A stretch of 64,000 nt of DNA, taken from UBA6770 sp965660875. Its GTDB lineage: Bacteria > Bacteroidota > Bacteroidia > Flavobacteriales_G > Salibacteraceae. The notes below the pieces were generated by a model. The model did no database searches, was not told the origin of the DNA, and worked only from the letters and a program-made list of their open reading frames with translations. Where the stretch lies: NCBI GenBank assembly GCA_965660875.1, contig CBFIBQ010000015.1, positions 10,514 to 74,513 on the forward strand, read 5' to 3'. Position numbers and translations under genes: made by a program. Positions 47,692 through 56,027 of this stretch are shown here, in pieces. The first letter of the stretch is position 1. Each line of letters opens with the position of its first letter.

Positions 47692-48554
47692 AAGGTTTTT
47701 ATTCTATTGTAAAATTTGCACCTAATGTGCTAACTGAAGATACGATTGCTATTGGTCTTGTTTTTTTCGATGGAATGTCATTTAGATATTTTGAGTCGTC
47801 GAGAAAAAAAACATTGGCAAAATCATTATTGAATGATAAGTCCGTCGACTTGAAATTTTTGTCAAGGCAAATCGATAAGAAGATAAAATCCTTAAACATG
47901 GAGCCAACTGAACCAAACCTCGGTTTCGATTTAAGAAAATTTTCAAAACCTGAGTATTTTGACTACTTAAACCGGTATAGTAACGGATTACTTCAATTCA
48001 GTAAACCTAAAACTATTAACCTTTCGAATTCAAAAGAGAATTTCAAAGAATTGGTATCTTCATTCTTTAAAGAAGATCTAGAAGTTTTGGTAAAGCGAGT
48101 AGTTAGTGAGAAAGAAAAGTATAGAGCGATTATTAAACCAAAACTAATTGATAGAGTAGAAGAAAAGGTGCATACTTATTATCAGTTTAACTCGCAGAAA
48201 AACCCTTCCATTTATTTTAATTACGAGATTGATTGCATTGGCCAAAATGGAGCAATGGTAGGTGCAAAATCTCTTCCTTTTGATAAAAGTAATTCAGCCT
48301 TAGATAGAGATATAAGCCACTATTTTGCTCTTATATCGACCTTATCGGATCAACATAAAAAATCCTTGAAGGATAATAGTTTTTATCTTATTTCTAGAGA
48401 GCCTGAAGGGATTCAGACCAAAGAACATAAGTTATGGGAATCTGTAAGGACAAATCAATTGATAAGGGTCATTGATCCCGAAGAATCTAATCTTGTGGCA
48501 GAGGAAATAGATCGACGAAAAGCCAAGAAATTCCTTTTTACATCAGTAGACTAA
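47688..48554 (+). CDS. DUF3037 domain protein
   Basis: A protein of 288 residues starting within the stop codon region of the HipA-like gene (ATGA overlap). The N-terminal MKGFYSIVKFAPNVLTEDTIAIGLVFFDG is the typical beginning of DUF3037, and a helical charged middle (VEEKVHTYYQF) and C-terminal part follow. DUF3037 genes recur beside HipA-like kinases. Whether DUF3037 is the substrate, an antidote or a partner is not known. It is the last gene of the defence block before the large repeat region. Confidence 0.82.
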   Translation: MKGFYSIVKFAPNVLTEDTIAIGLVFFDGMSFRYFESSRKKTLAKSLLNDKSVDLKFLSRQIDKKIKSLNMEPTEPNLGFDLRKFSKPEYFDYLNRYSNGLLQFSKPKTINLSNSKENFKELVSSFFKEDLEVLVKRVVSEKEKYRAIIKPKLIDRVEEKVHTYYQFNSQKNPSIYFNYEIDCIGQNGAMVGAKSLPFDKSNSALDRDISHYFALISTLSDQHKKSLKDNSFYLISREPEGIQTKEHKLWESVRTNQLIRVIDPEESNLVAEEIDRRKAKKFLFTSVD

Positions 48555-48579
48555 TCCTGTAAACTCAGCCTTACTTCAT

Positions 48580-48800
48580 GCAGACCACAAAGCAACAGAG
48601 TAGGGCAATGAGCCAGATAGTGGGAGGGAAGCGTAACGCAGCCGCTCAAAGCTCCACAGGAGCTTCGCCGTGTTTCGTTTGTTCAAGACAAAATGAAAAA
48701 GAGAATAAACCAAATCTCAATCATTCGCACAGGCTCGCTCAAAGCGCCACAGGAGCTTTGCCGTACATGAAAGCGTTGGCCATTTGAGCAATCGATTTTT
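48580..48800 (+). repeat. modular intergenic repeat, segment A1
   Basis: A run of non-coding modules. GAGCCAGATAGTGGGAGGGA (48610-48629) and the following AGCGTAACGCAG recur almost identically at 62941-62973. A hairpin AAAGCTCC-ACA-GGAGCTTC (48648-48666) is followed by GCCGT and repeats at 48740-48758 (AAAGCGCC/GGAGCTTT) and about 62989-63007. A GTTTCGTTT/AAATGAAA stem with TTCAAGACA loop (48673-48698) also recurs at 63190-63217. Confidence 0.75.
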
Positions 48801-48879
48801 AACGAAAATTTCAACCAGAATTAAATTGTAAAACAATGGATGGGATGGTCCACAAATCTTAAAAATTGGTTTCGTTAGA

Positions 48880-48945
48880 ATCCAATATTTAAGATGAACC
48901 GGGATAATTGTGCGGAATATTAAAATCTCGGGACGCTGTTGAGTT
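48880..48945 (+). repeat. modular intergenic repeat, segment B1
   Basis: The string with AATCCAATATTTAAGATGAA and GGAATATTAAAATCT recurs at about 63657-63712 (GAATTCAATATTTAACGTGAA, AGAATATTAAAATCT). It shares an order with segments A and C in both copies. Confidence 0.65.
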
Positions 48946-49010
48946 AGCAGAAAATAGGTTTACCATAAAATCGATTGTTCTAGAACTAAAGTCCTAGAAC
49001 TGATTTTAAA

Positions 49011-49055
49011 GGGCAAAATGCTAGGAGCATTTTGAGCCAGCTTGTGCGACGGCCG
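49011..49055 (+). repeat. modular intergenic repeat, hairpin module D1
   Basis: GGGC, then AAAATGCT-AGG-AGCATTTT (49015-49033, perfect 8-bp stem), then GAGCCAGCTTGTGCG. The D2 copy at 63349-63395 has the same flanks (GGGC and GAGCCGGCTTGTGCG) but a different stem, AAGCC-TGT-GGCTT. Confidence 0.65.
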
Positions 49056-49430
49056 AATAGTTGACAAACCAAATGAGTGCCTTAGAATTCAATATTTGAC
49101 ACGAAGCTTTATTTATTGTCAATAAGCCCAAATACTGGAACTTTCTTAATATGCTCCCAGCATATTAAAATGTCCTATAATGGACTCGCATTATTCCTGC
49201 ACACCAGCCCACCCAAATCTCCACTGGTGTTTTGTTGTGTATGCTTCGGGTCTTCCCGAAACTGCCAAAGGCAGAGCAGGGAAGTGAAAGGTTTTCATTC
49301 CAATTTCCTCAATCTCTAATCTAAAATTCTCACTCTTTTACTCATCTAAGCTGAACACTTAACGACTGTAGAGTAGCGGAGGGAGTTGTGTGTGGAGTGA
49401 CTCTCGTAGGCTAATGACCTACAAACAACG
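49056..49430 (+). repeat. modular intergenic repeat, segment C1 (full copy)
   Basis: From AGTTGACAAACCAAATGAG to about 49425 the sequence matches 63797-64000 and then 37765-37885 in order. It contains a stem TTAATATGCT-CCC-AGCATATTAA (49146-49168), a second stem GTCC/GGAC and a long two-tier hairpin (CTTCCC 49252-49257 with GGGAAG 49279-49284; CTGCC 49262-49266 with GGCAG 49270-49274). Small ORFs in this stretch are not conserved between copies and I regard them as chance. Confidence 0.8.
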
Positions 49431-49523
49431 GTTTATTAATTTCTACGCTAAACGTGATAAATGTTATAAAAAATTTAATGCACATTGGAGTAATAAAATT
49501 CAGAAACTGACCTAAGACCAAGC

Positions 49524-50282
49524 TTATATTAATTCAAAACGATCTTCTACGTTTACCTTAAAAACGTCATAAATGTGTGTTGGAGTTAGCACGGAAGCTA
49601 CTTGTCCAAAATCAAAAACCTGCGTGTCTTTCATTAAAAGTATCGAATCCGAAAACTTGGCAGCAATGTTAATATCGTGCACCACTCCAATTACCGTAAG
49701 GTCGGGGTTTGCTTGCATAAAAACCCGGATTTTTTGCATGAGGTCGTATTGGTAGAAAATGTCTAAAAATGTCAGCGGTTCGTCGAGTAGTAGCCAACGC
49801 TGTTTTCCTTCTATGGGTTCCCAAATTTGCGCAAAAACTCGGGCAAATTGAACCCGCTGTTTTTCTCCTCCGCTTAAGGTGAGGTAGTTTCTGTTTTTCA
49901 TGCTTTCTATGTTGAACAACTGCATAGCTTTTTTGCAGATTTCATAATCATTGGATTGTGCATGTCCTTCTACGTGTGGATATCGACCCATTAGTACCAC
50001 TTCTTTTACTTTTAAAGGAAAACTCAATTCTAGGTTCTGAGACAACACGGCTCTATAGCGTGCCTGCTCTTTTAAAGCGCAATTTTGTAGATTGGTATTG
50101 TCAAAATGAATTGTTCCAGCACTGGGTTTTAATGCTCCGCTAATCAGTTTTATTAAGGTCGATTTTCCTGCGCCATTTGGACCGAGAATCAAATGCATTT
50201 TTCCGTTTTCAAAATCTATGGAAACGTCTTTGATTAGTGGTTTATCATTTATTTCGAAGTAAATGTTTTTTAATGTTAGCAT
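49524..50282 (-). CDS. hmuV: ABC transporter ATPase for heme/siderophore import
   Basis: An ATPase of 252 residues from the ATG at 50282, chosen over an earlier in-frame start because it sits 1 base after the permease stop. Walker A GPNGAGKST, Q-loop (YRAVLSQN), signature TLSGGEKQRVQFARV and Walker B WLLLDEPLTFLDI are present. The H-loop is VVHDINI. It couples ATP hydrolysis to import by the FecCD-type permease encoded just upstream. Heme import (HmuV-like) is preferred over siderophore because of the HmuT-like binding protein. Confidence 0.88.
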   Translation of the reverse strand: MLTLKNIYFEINDKPLIKDVSIDFENGKMHLILGPNGAGKSTLIKLISGALKPSAGTIHFDNTNLQNCALKEQARYRAVLSQNLELSFPLKVKEVVLMGRYPHVEGHAQSNDYEICKKAMQLFNIESMKNRNYLTLSGGEKQRVQFARVFAQIWEPIEGKQRWLLLDEPLTFLDIFYQYDLMQKIRVFMQANPDLTVIGVVHDINIAAKFSDSILLMKDTQVFDFGQVASVLTPTHIYDVFKVNVEDRFELI

Positions 50283-50283
50283 A

Positions 50284-51312
50284 TCAAAAAAAGTAATTTG
50301 TACGTCTGAGTAAAACAATGAATATTGGAACGCCAATAATGGAGGTTACAATTCCAATTGGCAATTCTGCGGGTGCAAATAATAAGCGTGCAACCAAATC
50401 GGAAATAGTAAGCACCAGCGCCCCAAAAAGCGCCCCTGACCAAATCAAAAAACGATTGTTGGAACCGTTGAGCATACGTAATAAATGAGGAACAATTAAT
50501 CCTACAAAACCAATTACGCCTACAAAGGCTGTAGCTACTGCCACCATAATCACGTTGAGCAAGAGCACTTTCATTTTTAAGTTTTGAATATTCACGCCAA
50601 GCAACTGTGCTTCTTGTTCGCCCAACATAAGGGCATTTAATTCTTTGGCGTAGCGCAAGCTCAAAATCAAACAGATGATGGTTGCCGTAATTACGAAAAA
50701 CAAAGCTTCCCAATACGAACCAGACAGTGTTCCTAAATTCCAAAAAGTAATGGAGCGTGCTTGTGGGTCTCGAGCGATGTACGAAAGAAAACCAACGCCA
50801 CTTAGAAACAAGGCGTTAATTGCGATTCCTGTTAAAAGCAAAGCAACTACCGAGCTTTTGTTGTTCTGCTTTGATTGCGAAAGGTAGAAGACCAGCCCTG
50901 TTGAAATAAGTCCACCAATACAGGCAGCTAAAGGCAGTGTCCATTCGCCGAGGTTGATGCCAAATGCAGCACCCAGCACAAAGTAAAATGCAGCACCAAA
51001 AGCTGCTCCGCTTGAAGTGCCAACTAAGCCGGGTTCTACAATTGGGTTTCGGAATAAGGCTTGCATCAAAACGCCACCAACGGCTAAAGCTGCGCCCACA
51101 AAAATGCCCATAAACACTCTAGGCAAGCGAATGAGCATAAAAATTCGTTCATTCAAAACGGTTAACTGCTCTCCAATTAGCGTGTGAAACATTGCATTCC
51201 AAATGGTTTGGAAACTGATTTCTACTGCTCCGTATTTTACGGAAATAAACGAAAAAAGCAGAAGTAAGCTCAGCAAGACAAGTCCAATGAGTTTTGTTTT
51301 ACTTGATTTCAT
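50284..51312 (-). CDS. hmuU: FecCD-family ABC permease (heme/siderophore)
   Basis: A membrane protein of 342 residues with nine to ten helices. Typical FecCD strings are LIRLPRVFMGIFVGAALAVGGVLMQALFRNPIVEPGLVGTSSGAAFG (first part), LSGGIx-like AINALFLSGVGFLSYIA, and the coupling loop FVGVIGFVGLIVPHLLRML near the C-terminus. It starts 14 bases inside the end of the binding-protein gene, and the ATPase gene follows within 2 bases, so the three are a single translational unit. Confidence 0.9.
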   Translation of the reverse strand: MKSSKTKLIGLVLLSLLLLFSFISVKYGAVEISFQTIWNAMFHTLIGEQLTVLNERIFMLIRLPRVFMGIFVGAALAVGGVLMQALFRNPIVEPGLVGTSSGAAFGAAFYFVLGAAFGINLGEWTLPLAACIGGLISTGLVFYLSQSKQNNKSSVVALLLTGIAINALFLSGVGFLSYIARDPQARSITFWNLGTLSGSYWEALFFVITATIICLILSLRYAKELNALMLGEQEAQLLGVNIQNLKMKVLLLNVIMVAVATAFVGVIGFVGLIVPHLLRMLNGSNNRFLIWSGALFGALVLTISDLVARLLFAPAELPIGIVTSIIGVPIFIVLLRRTNYFF

Positions 51313-52174
51313 CGGGGTGAATTAAGTGTTGAATAAATTGCACATTTTCGCCTGTTCGTGGACCTAAATACACCAAATCGTGCTCTTCAATTCTGAAAAT
51401 CTTATTGTTTTTAAACGCATTGGTAGAACTTATCCCAGGAAGTTTTTCGATTTCTTCTCCATTGTTCAATCTATCGTAACCAAAATCGGTTAATAGAATA
51501 ATATCTGGATTTGCTGCAGCAATCACTTCGGGCGAAAGGTGTTTCATTCCCCGTTCCCCGTCCACTGCCATTTCGCCGCCAGCCCAATTCAGCATTTTAG
51601 CAGCAGTACTTTTTTTGGTCATTACCAAATAAATAGATGAAGCTCGTCCAAAATGAATAATCAATACGCGCGGTTTTTTTGTGTATTGTGCAGCGTTGTT
51701 GAGTGCTAAATCCATGTCTTGATGAAGTTTTTTGCACAGCGAGTCTGCAGTTTTTTCCTTTCCAAAATAGTCCCCCATTTCCCGAATTAATGAATCTGCT
51801 CCGTTAATGGTTTTTGGATATTTACCAAAGGTTTTCATTGGAATGTCCAACTTTTCCAATTGTTTAACTACGTGTTCCGGACCAATATTATTGTCGTGTA
51901 AAATCAGAGTGGGGTTCATTGCCAACACCGTTTCTGCACTCAACGCCCTGTGGTAACCAATAGTGGGTAATTCTTTGATTGCCGGTGGAAAAGTGCTTGA
52001 TAAATCAACTGCAACAATATCTTGTTGTGCGCCCAAAGCAAAAATGATTTCGGAATATTGTTTAGAAATACAAACAATGCGTTTAGGCTGTTGTTGTTTT
52101 TTATGTGCGTTTTCAAACCGCTCGCAACTCATAGTGTACAATGCGATTAGTAATAGTGTAATTGTATTTTTCAT
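51299..52174 (-). CDS. hmuT: periplasmic heme/siderophore-binding lipoprotein
   Basis: A class III substrate-binding lipoprotein of 291 residues with lipobox Cys near residue 14 (LLIALYTMSCER). The first lobe starts RIVCISKQYSEIIFALGAQQDIVAVD and includes TIGYHRALSAETVLAMNPTLIL, close to the HmuT heme-binding proteins (GYxRxLSAEGVL). The second lobe begins at about 150. Heme is inferred from that match, but a siderophore cannot be excluded. It is the first gene of the ABC unit, separated from the TonB receptor by a terminator-like hairpin. Confidence 0.85.
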   Translation of the reverse strand: MKNTITLLLIALYTMSCERFENAHKKQQQPKRIVCISKQYSEIIFALGAQQDIVAVDLSSTFPPAIKELPTIGYHRALSAETVLAMNPTLILHDNNIGPEHVVKQLEKLDIPMKTFGKYPKTINGADSLIREMGDYFGKEKTADSLCKKLHQDMDLALNNAAQYTKKPRVLIIHFGRASSIYLVMTKKSTAAKMLNWAGGEMAVDGERGMKHLSPEVIAAANPDIILLTDFGYDRLNNGEEIEKLPGISSTNAFKNNKIFRIEEHDLVYLGPRTGENVQFIQHLIHPDEIK

Positions 52175-52192
52175 AATGTATAATCAAATAAA

Positions 52193-52226
52193 AACACCTA
52201 CTTCCTAAGATTCGGAAGTAGGTGTT
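52193..52226 (-). terminator. strong hairpin between TonB receptor and ABC genes (terminator or attenuator)
   Basis: AACACCTACTTCC (52193-52205) pairs perfectly with GGAAGTAGGTGTT (52214-52226) around an 8-base loop. On the minus strand the stem is followed by TTTTATTT. It lies 10 bases after the receptor stop and 19 bases before the binding-protein start, so it probably reduces readthrough and sets the ratio of receptor to ABC transporter. Confidence 0.75.
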
Positions 52227-52235
52227 GTATGAAAA

Positions 52236-54638
52236 TTAAAAGTTGTATTTGAGGTTAATACCGCTAAAGAAATTGATTTCATTAGGGGCCGGAATATAGG
52301 CGTCGGGCAATTGGTTCACAAATACCATATTGTAGTATTGTTCACTTGTAATGTTATTGGCACCGGCGTAAACATTCATTTCAAATTGTTTGATGTTTTT
52401 TCTGAAGCCAAGTTTTGCATTCAGCAAATTATAGGCATTCGTTTCATTCAATCCATCTGAAGTGTAAGGCATGCTGCTGCGGTAATTGTAATACATGTTT
52501 CCGTAAAGTCCAATTTTTGTAACCACATCAACACCGGCATTAAACACAATTGGAGCTACGCCTGCCACTGCGTTTCCTGAGTAATCTTCCACAATGGTGA
52601 TGTCTTGATTAACGGCGTCTTTTCCAATTTTTTCAAATTGGAAGTCTTCGTATTTGTAATCCGAATAGGTGAAGTTTGCAAAAGGCTGAAGCAATCGAAT
52701 AAAACCTTTTCTAGAGTCAATAGCTTTATATTGTAGAAGTACTTCAAGTCCATTATTATTCAAACGACCTCCATTCACCAAATACGAATACAAGGTTGCT
52801 GTGTTACTCGGGTTTTGAACGGTAATGGTGGTGAATTTATCTTCAAATTTGGTGTTGAAAACCGCAACTGTATAAAAGAGTTTGTTTGCTAAAAAACTGC
52901 CTTTGGTTCCGAGTTCAATTTGCGTCCCTTTTTCTGGTTTTAAACCCGTATTTAATTCCCCTGTGGTCGAGATAAGCACGTTGCTGCTCACCGGGGTTTT
53001 GTACGCGGTAGAATACGAGACGTAAACAGAGGCTACTGTATTGATTTTTTTGTTTAGAGCTATCGTCGGCGAAGCGAGATTGTTGTAACTGTTTTCGTAG
53101 GTTTTCAACTTGTTGTTTCCTGGCTGATTGTTCTTCAACCCCCAAATTCTATCGTTCAAACTTATTGTTACATTACTTATTCCAACACCAGCTGTTAAAC
53201 TGAATTGTTTAGGCAAACTCAATGTCCATTGTGTAAAATATGAATAGGTAGAACTGGTGGTCGATTGATTGCTACGAAGACTTGTAATAATGTTGTAATC
53301 GTCCAAATGATTACTATCGGCTCCCATTCCATAACTTACCGTTTTGTTGTTCATTTTTTGGGCTTCGATTCCTGTAATTCCAGAAAGGCCAATTTTTTCA
53401 GACAATTGAAAATGCTTTTCAAACACCGATCTTAAACCATAATTCAAAGGCATTTTGTCCGTCCATCCACCCGCAGAACTGTTGTCCATATTTTGAGCAG
53501 AACCAAATAAACTTGTAGTATTAGAAATGTGTTTGTTAAAGCGATAAGTATGACCAATTCCAGCCCTAAACGTTCGAATGGCAGAATGCGCATTATTTTT
53601 AATATAGCGCTGATTTCCAGAATAATCTAAGCTGTTGTATTGTGCTTCAGTCAGCTCGCCATTTCGTTCATCGTAACTGTCTGCATACCCGAAATAGGTG
53701 TTGATGTTTTGTTTTTTATTCAAACGAAAATCGCCAATCATATTCACAAATTCTTTTTGAGATTTGGTGTGACCCATAAAACCATCGAATTGCTGATGGC
53801 CATAATTGATAAGGACAGAAGATTGAGTTCCTCCAATGCTCAAACGGGTAGTGGTGCGCAGTAAACCATAACTTCCAACCATAAATTCTTGAGCGATAGT
53901 TGTTTTGTTATTAGGGGCCTGTTCGGTTTTCATGTTTACAACCCCGGCAATAGCCAAACCATATAAATTTCCTGAAGGACCTTTTAATATTTCGGTACTT
54001 GATAAAGAACCAAAATCTATATCGTCTAAAACGGTAACTCCTTCTGCGTCGGTTATTGGAATGCCGTTAAGATACATTTTGGCACCTTGCCCATCAAAAT
54101 TGTTGCTCACGCCTTTAAAACCCATTCCGTTGCCATAACCCCTGATGTTAATTTGCTGTCCACCAGACTGTGTTCTGCGTTGCATGGTAACTCCTGGGAC
54201 ATTTGTATTTATGGCATCGTCGAGGTAAAGTCCTGTGACGCGCTTTAAGGCCATTTTGTCCATTTTTACAATGGAAGTCGGCTGTTCCAATTGCGATTTA
54301 TTCGGATTTGAACTGGCCGTAACTTCAACCGTCCCCAATTCAAGTGCACTCGACTGTAAGGCTATTTCAAGTGTTCCGCAAGCGCTACAACTATAGGTTT
54401 TAGATGTGGTGCGATAGCCAATATAACTGACTTGCAATTGGAGGGAATCGGAACAGGGGAGCGAAAACTCACCGTTGTTGTCGCTTACCGCAATTTGTCC
54501 GTTACTGGTTTTAATATTTGCGCCTGGAATAGGTGCGTTTTCTTGTTTGTCAACTATTTTTCCTTTGAGTTGACCAGTCTGCGCAAAGGATACCAATGCA
54601 CACACTATGCTCATTACGAGCAAAAATGATGTTTTCAT
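52236..54638 (-). CDS. TonB-dependent outer-membrane receptor
   Basis: A receptor of 800 residues with a signal peptide (MSIVCALVSFAQ), a CarboxypepD_reg-like domain (about 22-105, GQLKGKIVDKQENAPIPGANI), a plug (about 115-235, TGLYLDDAINTNVPGVTMQRR) and a 22-strand-type barrel ending in an aromatic residue (INLKYNF). It should take up heme or a siderophore across the outer membrane; the adjacent HmuTUV-like importer carries it further. No Fur box or riboswitch could be recognised in the 233-bp upstream region. Confidence 0.93.
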   Translation of the reverse strand: MKTSFLLVMSIVCALVSFAQTGQLKGKIVDKQENAPIPGANIKTSNGQIAVSDNNGEFSLPCSDSLQLQVSYIGYRTTSKTYSCSACGTLEIALQSSALELGTVEVTASSNPNKSQLEQPTSIVKMDKMALKRVTGLYLDDAINTNVPGVTMQRRTQSGGQQINIRGYGNGMGFKGVSNNFDGQGAKMYLNGIPITDAEGVTVLDDIDFGSLSSTEILKGPSGNLYGLAIAGVVNMKTEQAPNNKTTIAQEFMVGSYGLLRTTTRLSIGGTQSSVLINYGHQQFDGFMGHTKSQKEFVNMIGDFRLNKKQNINTYFGYADSYDERNGELTEAQYNSLDYSGNQRYIKNNAHSAIRTFRAGIGHTYRFNKHISNTTSLFGSAQNMDNSSAGGWTDKMPLNYGLRSVFEKHFQLSEKIGLSGITGIEAQKMNNKTVSYGMGADSNHLDDYNIITSLRSNQSTTSSTYSYFTQWTLSLPKQFSLTAGVGISNVTISLNDRIWGLKNNQPGNNKLKTYENSYNNLASPTIALNKKINTVASVYVSYSTAYKTPVSSNVLISTTGELNTGLKPEKGTQIELGTKGSFLANKLFYTVAVFNTKFEDKFTTITVQNPSNTATLYSYLVNGGRLNNNGLEVLLQYKAIDSRKGFIRLLQPFANFTYSDYKYEDFQFEKIGKDAVNQDITIVEDYSGNAVAGVAPIVFNAGVDVVTKIGLYGNMYYNYRSSMPYTSDGLNETNAYNLLNAKLGFRKNIKQFEMNVYAGANNITSEQYYNMVFVNQLPDAYIPAPNEINFFSGINLKYNF

Positions 54639-54871
54639 TTGTTTGTTTTTTCGTTTAAATAATTTATGAATGGTGTACTTCGGAAATCCTGCTACTTATA
54701 AAGAGGCTGAAGTAAGGAACCCAATTGTCCCACAATTCGAGCAAACATCATTAAGCATTGAATGTGCTGAACTGTAAATGTGCACATAGCCAAATTGCCC
54801 ATGTCACCTGCGGTGAAAGCTTAAAAAAGGTTTTCTGAATTGTAGAAAAAAGAAAAAGGGATCGTCGTTAT
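54639..54871. other. intergenic gap between TonB receptor and hypothetical gene
   Basis: A 233-base stretch. No ORF and no cobalamin- or other riboswitch core that I can identify. The receptor promoter must be here. Nothing else can be supported. Confidence 0.3.
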
Positions 54872-55408
54872 TTAAACAACCTCTGGCGGAGGAAGGTGTA
54901 TTTCAATAAATGGCGATTGATAATCATCTATTATCTCGATGCACAGATTGGTTTCTCTTGATGAATAAGTCTGAATAATTAAATCATTTATTTGGCTGAT
55001 ATAAACCAATTTACAGGCTTTTATCACCTGAGCCATTGGGCTGTTTGGTTCATTAGATTCTTGATTTATCTTCTTTTGAATCAACTCCTTTAAGTGGACG
55101 AATAACAAAGCCTCCTCAGTATCGTTTACACAAAGTAAGCGAATAGAATCATTGAATTGTTCGAAGTCCACAATGTCGAACATTTCTTCACCAACACGAA
55201 ATTCTAACTCTGGCCTGACCCATTCAAGGATTTTATATCCCTTTTGAGACATGACAAACTCATGTAGGTCTTCCCTTGGAACACCAGCTTTTATTTGGTC
55301 TTTAATATCGGCTCTAATTTTAGATTGTTGAATTTTAAAAACTACTAATATTCCGATTGTGTTAAAAACCAGTAATAATAAAATTGATATTGAATAGAAC
55401 TTTTTCAA
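54872..55408 (-). CDS. hypothetical membrane-anchored protein
   Basis: A protein of 178 residues with a TTG start and one N-terminal TM helix (FYSISILLLLVFNTIGILVVF). The rest is soluble, mostly acidic, with helical segments (KIQQSKIRADIKDQIKAGVPREDLHEF) that resemble a small secreted sensor or enzyme-associated domain, but no family was recognised. It lies 108 bp before the stress protein on the same strand. Confidence 0.55.
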   Translation of the reverse strand: MKKFYSISILLLLVFNTIGILVVFKIQQSKIRADIKDQIKAGVPREDLHEFVMSQKGYKILEWVRPELEFRVGEEMFDIVDFEQFNDSIRLLCVNDTEEALLFVHLKELIQKKINQESNEPNSPMAQVIKACKLVYISQINDLIIQTYSSRETNLCIEIIDDYQSPFIEIHLPPPEVV

Positions 55409-55516
55409 ATTAGAAAAGGCACAATTTTATGGGTTCAATGATTGTTTTTATACTTTTTGATATTCTGAGAATAATTAAAGCAGCTTATTTCCAAGGCATT
55501 TCAAAGACCTAAGAGT

Positions 55517-55999
55517 TTAATGGATTTCAATGTGATCGGCGTGTTTGTGCAATAAATTATTCGCCAATTCAATATGATCCTCTGGACCATTAACAATCAC
55601 TAAGAAATTACCCGCTTCAATGTGCTTTTTGTAACGCACTACCTGATCTTTTTTAAACCCAATGCCCATAAAAAATGAAGTAACACCTCCCGCGGCCATT
55701 CCCATTGTAATTCCACCTAAAGCTCCGACAAACTTTCCTGCTAGAAAAATAAAACCTAAGCCGGGCACAGCTAACATACCAGCCCCAGCTAGTACACCAA
55801 GCACAGCTCCCGCAACCGCACCAATAGGTACAGGAGCTTTTTTTAGCCCTTTAATTGAATTGACATGAAGTTTGTCTTCTACAATTTCTCCTTTACCAAC
55901 CAATGAAATTTCTTTCTCATCAATACCTTTGTTTATTAAATGTTTTACTGCTCTAATCGCTTTGTCGTGATTGCTGTAAACTCCTACTGTTGCTTTCAT
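55517..55999 (-). CDS. general stress protein YflT-like, glycine-rich
   Basis: A protein of 160 residues. The N-terminal ferredoxin-like part MKATVGVYSNHDKAIRAVKHLINKGID is the start of the YflT/general stress protein 17M family. A long Gly/Ala-rich hydrophobic centre (AGAVLGVLAGAGMLAVPGLG, GGITMGMAAGG; residues about 55-120) resembles two membrane-inserting helices, and a C-terminal part repeats the ferredoxin-like motif (YKKHIEAGNFLVIVNG). It may be a membrane-associated stress protein. It is 28 bases from the TolC-like gene on the same strand. Confidence 0.75.
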   Translation of the reverse strand: MKATVGVYSNHDKAIRAVKHLINKGIDEKEISLVGKGEIVEDKLHVNSIKGLKKAPVPIGAVAGAVLGVLAGAGMLAVPGLGFIFLAGKFVGALGGITMGMAAGGVTSFFMGIGFKKDQVVRYKKHIEAGNFLVIVNGPEDHIELANNLLHKHADHIEIH

Positions 56000-56027
56000 A
56001 ATATTTAGATTTATTGTTTATTTAATT

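Noticed and set aside
48578..48787. 69-residue ORF over the left repeat segment A1
   Set aside because: It is composed of repeat modules and has no homologous frame in segment A2, so it is a chance ORF.
49116..49319. 67-residue ORF over repeat segment C1
   Set aside because: It crosses hairpins that change between copies; the reading frame is not conserved.
54639..54871. Cobalamin riboswitch in front of the TonB receptor
   Set aside because: No B12-box-like core could be found on the minus strand, and the neighbouring importer looks like a heme (HmuTUV) type.
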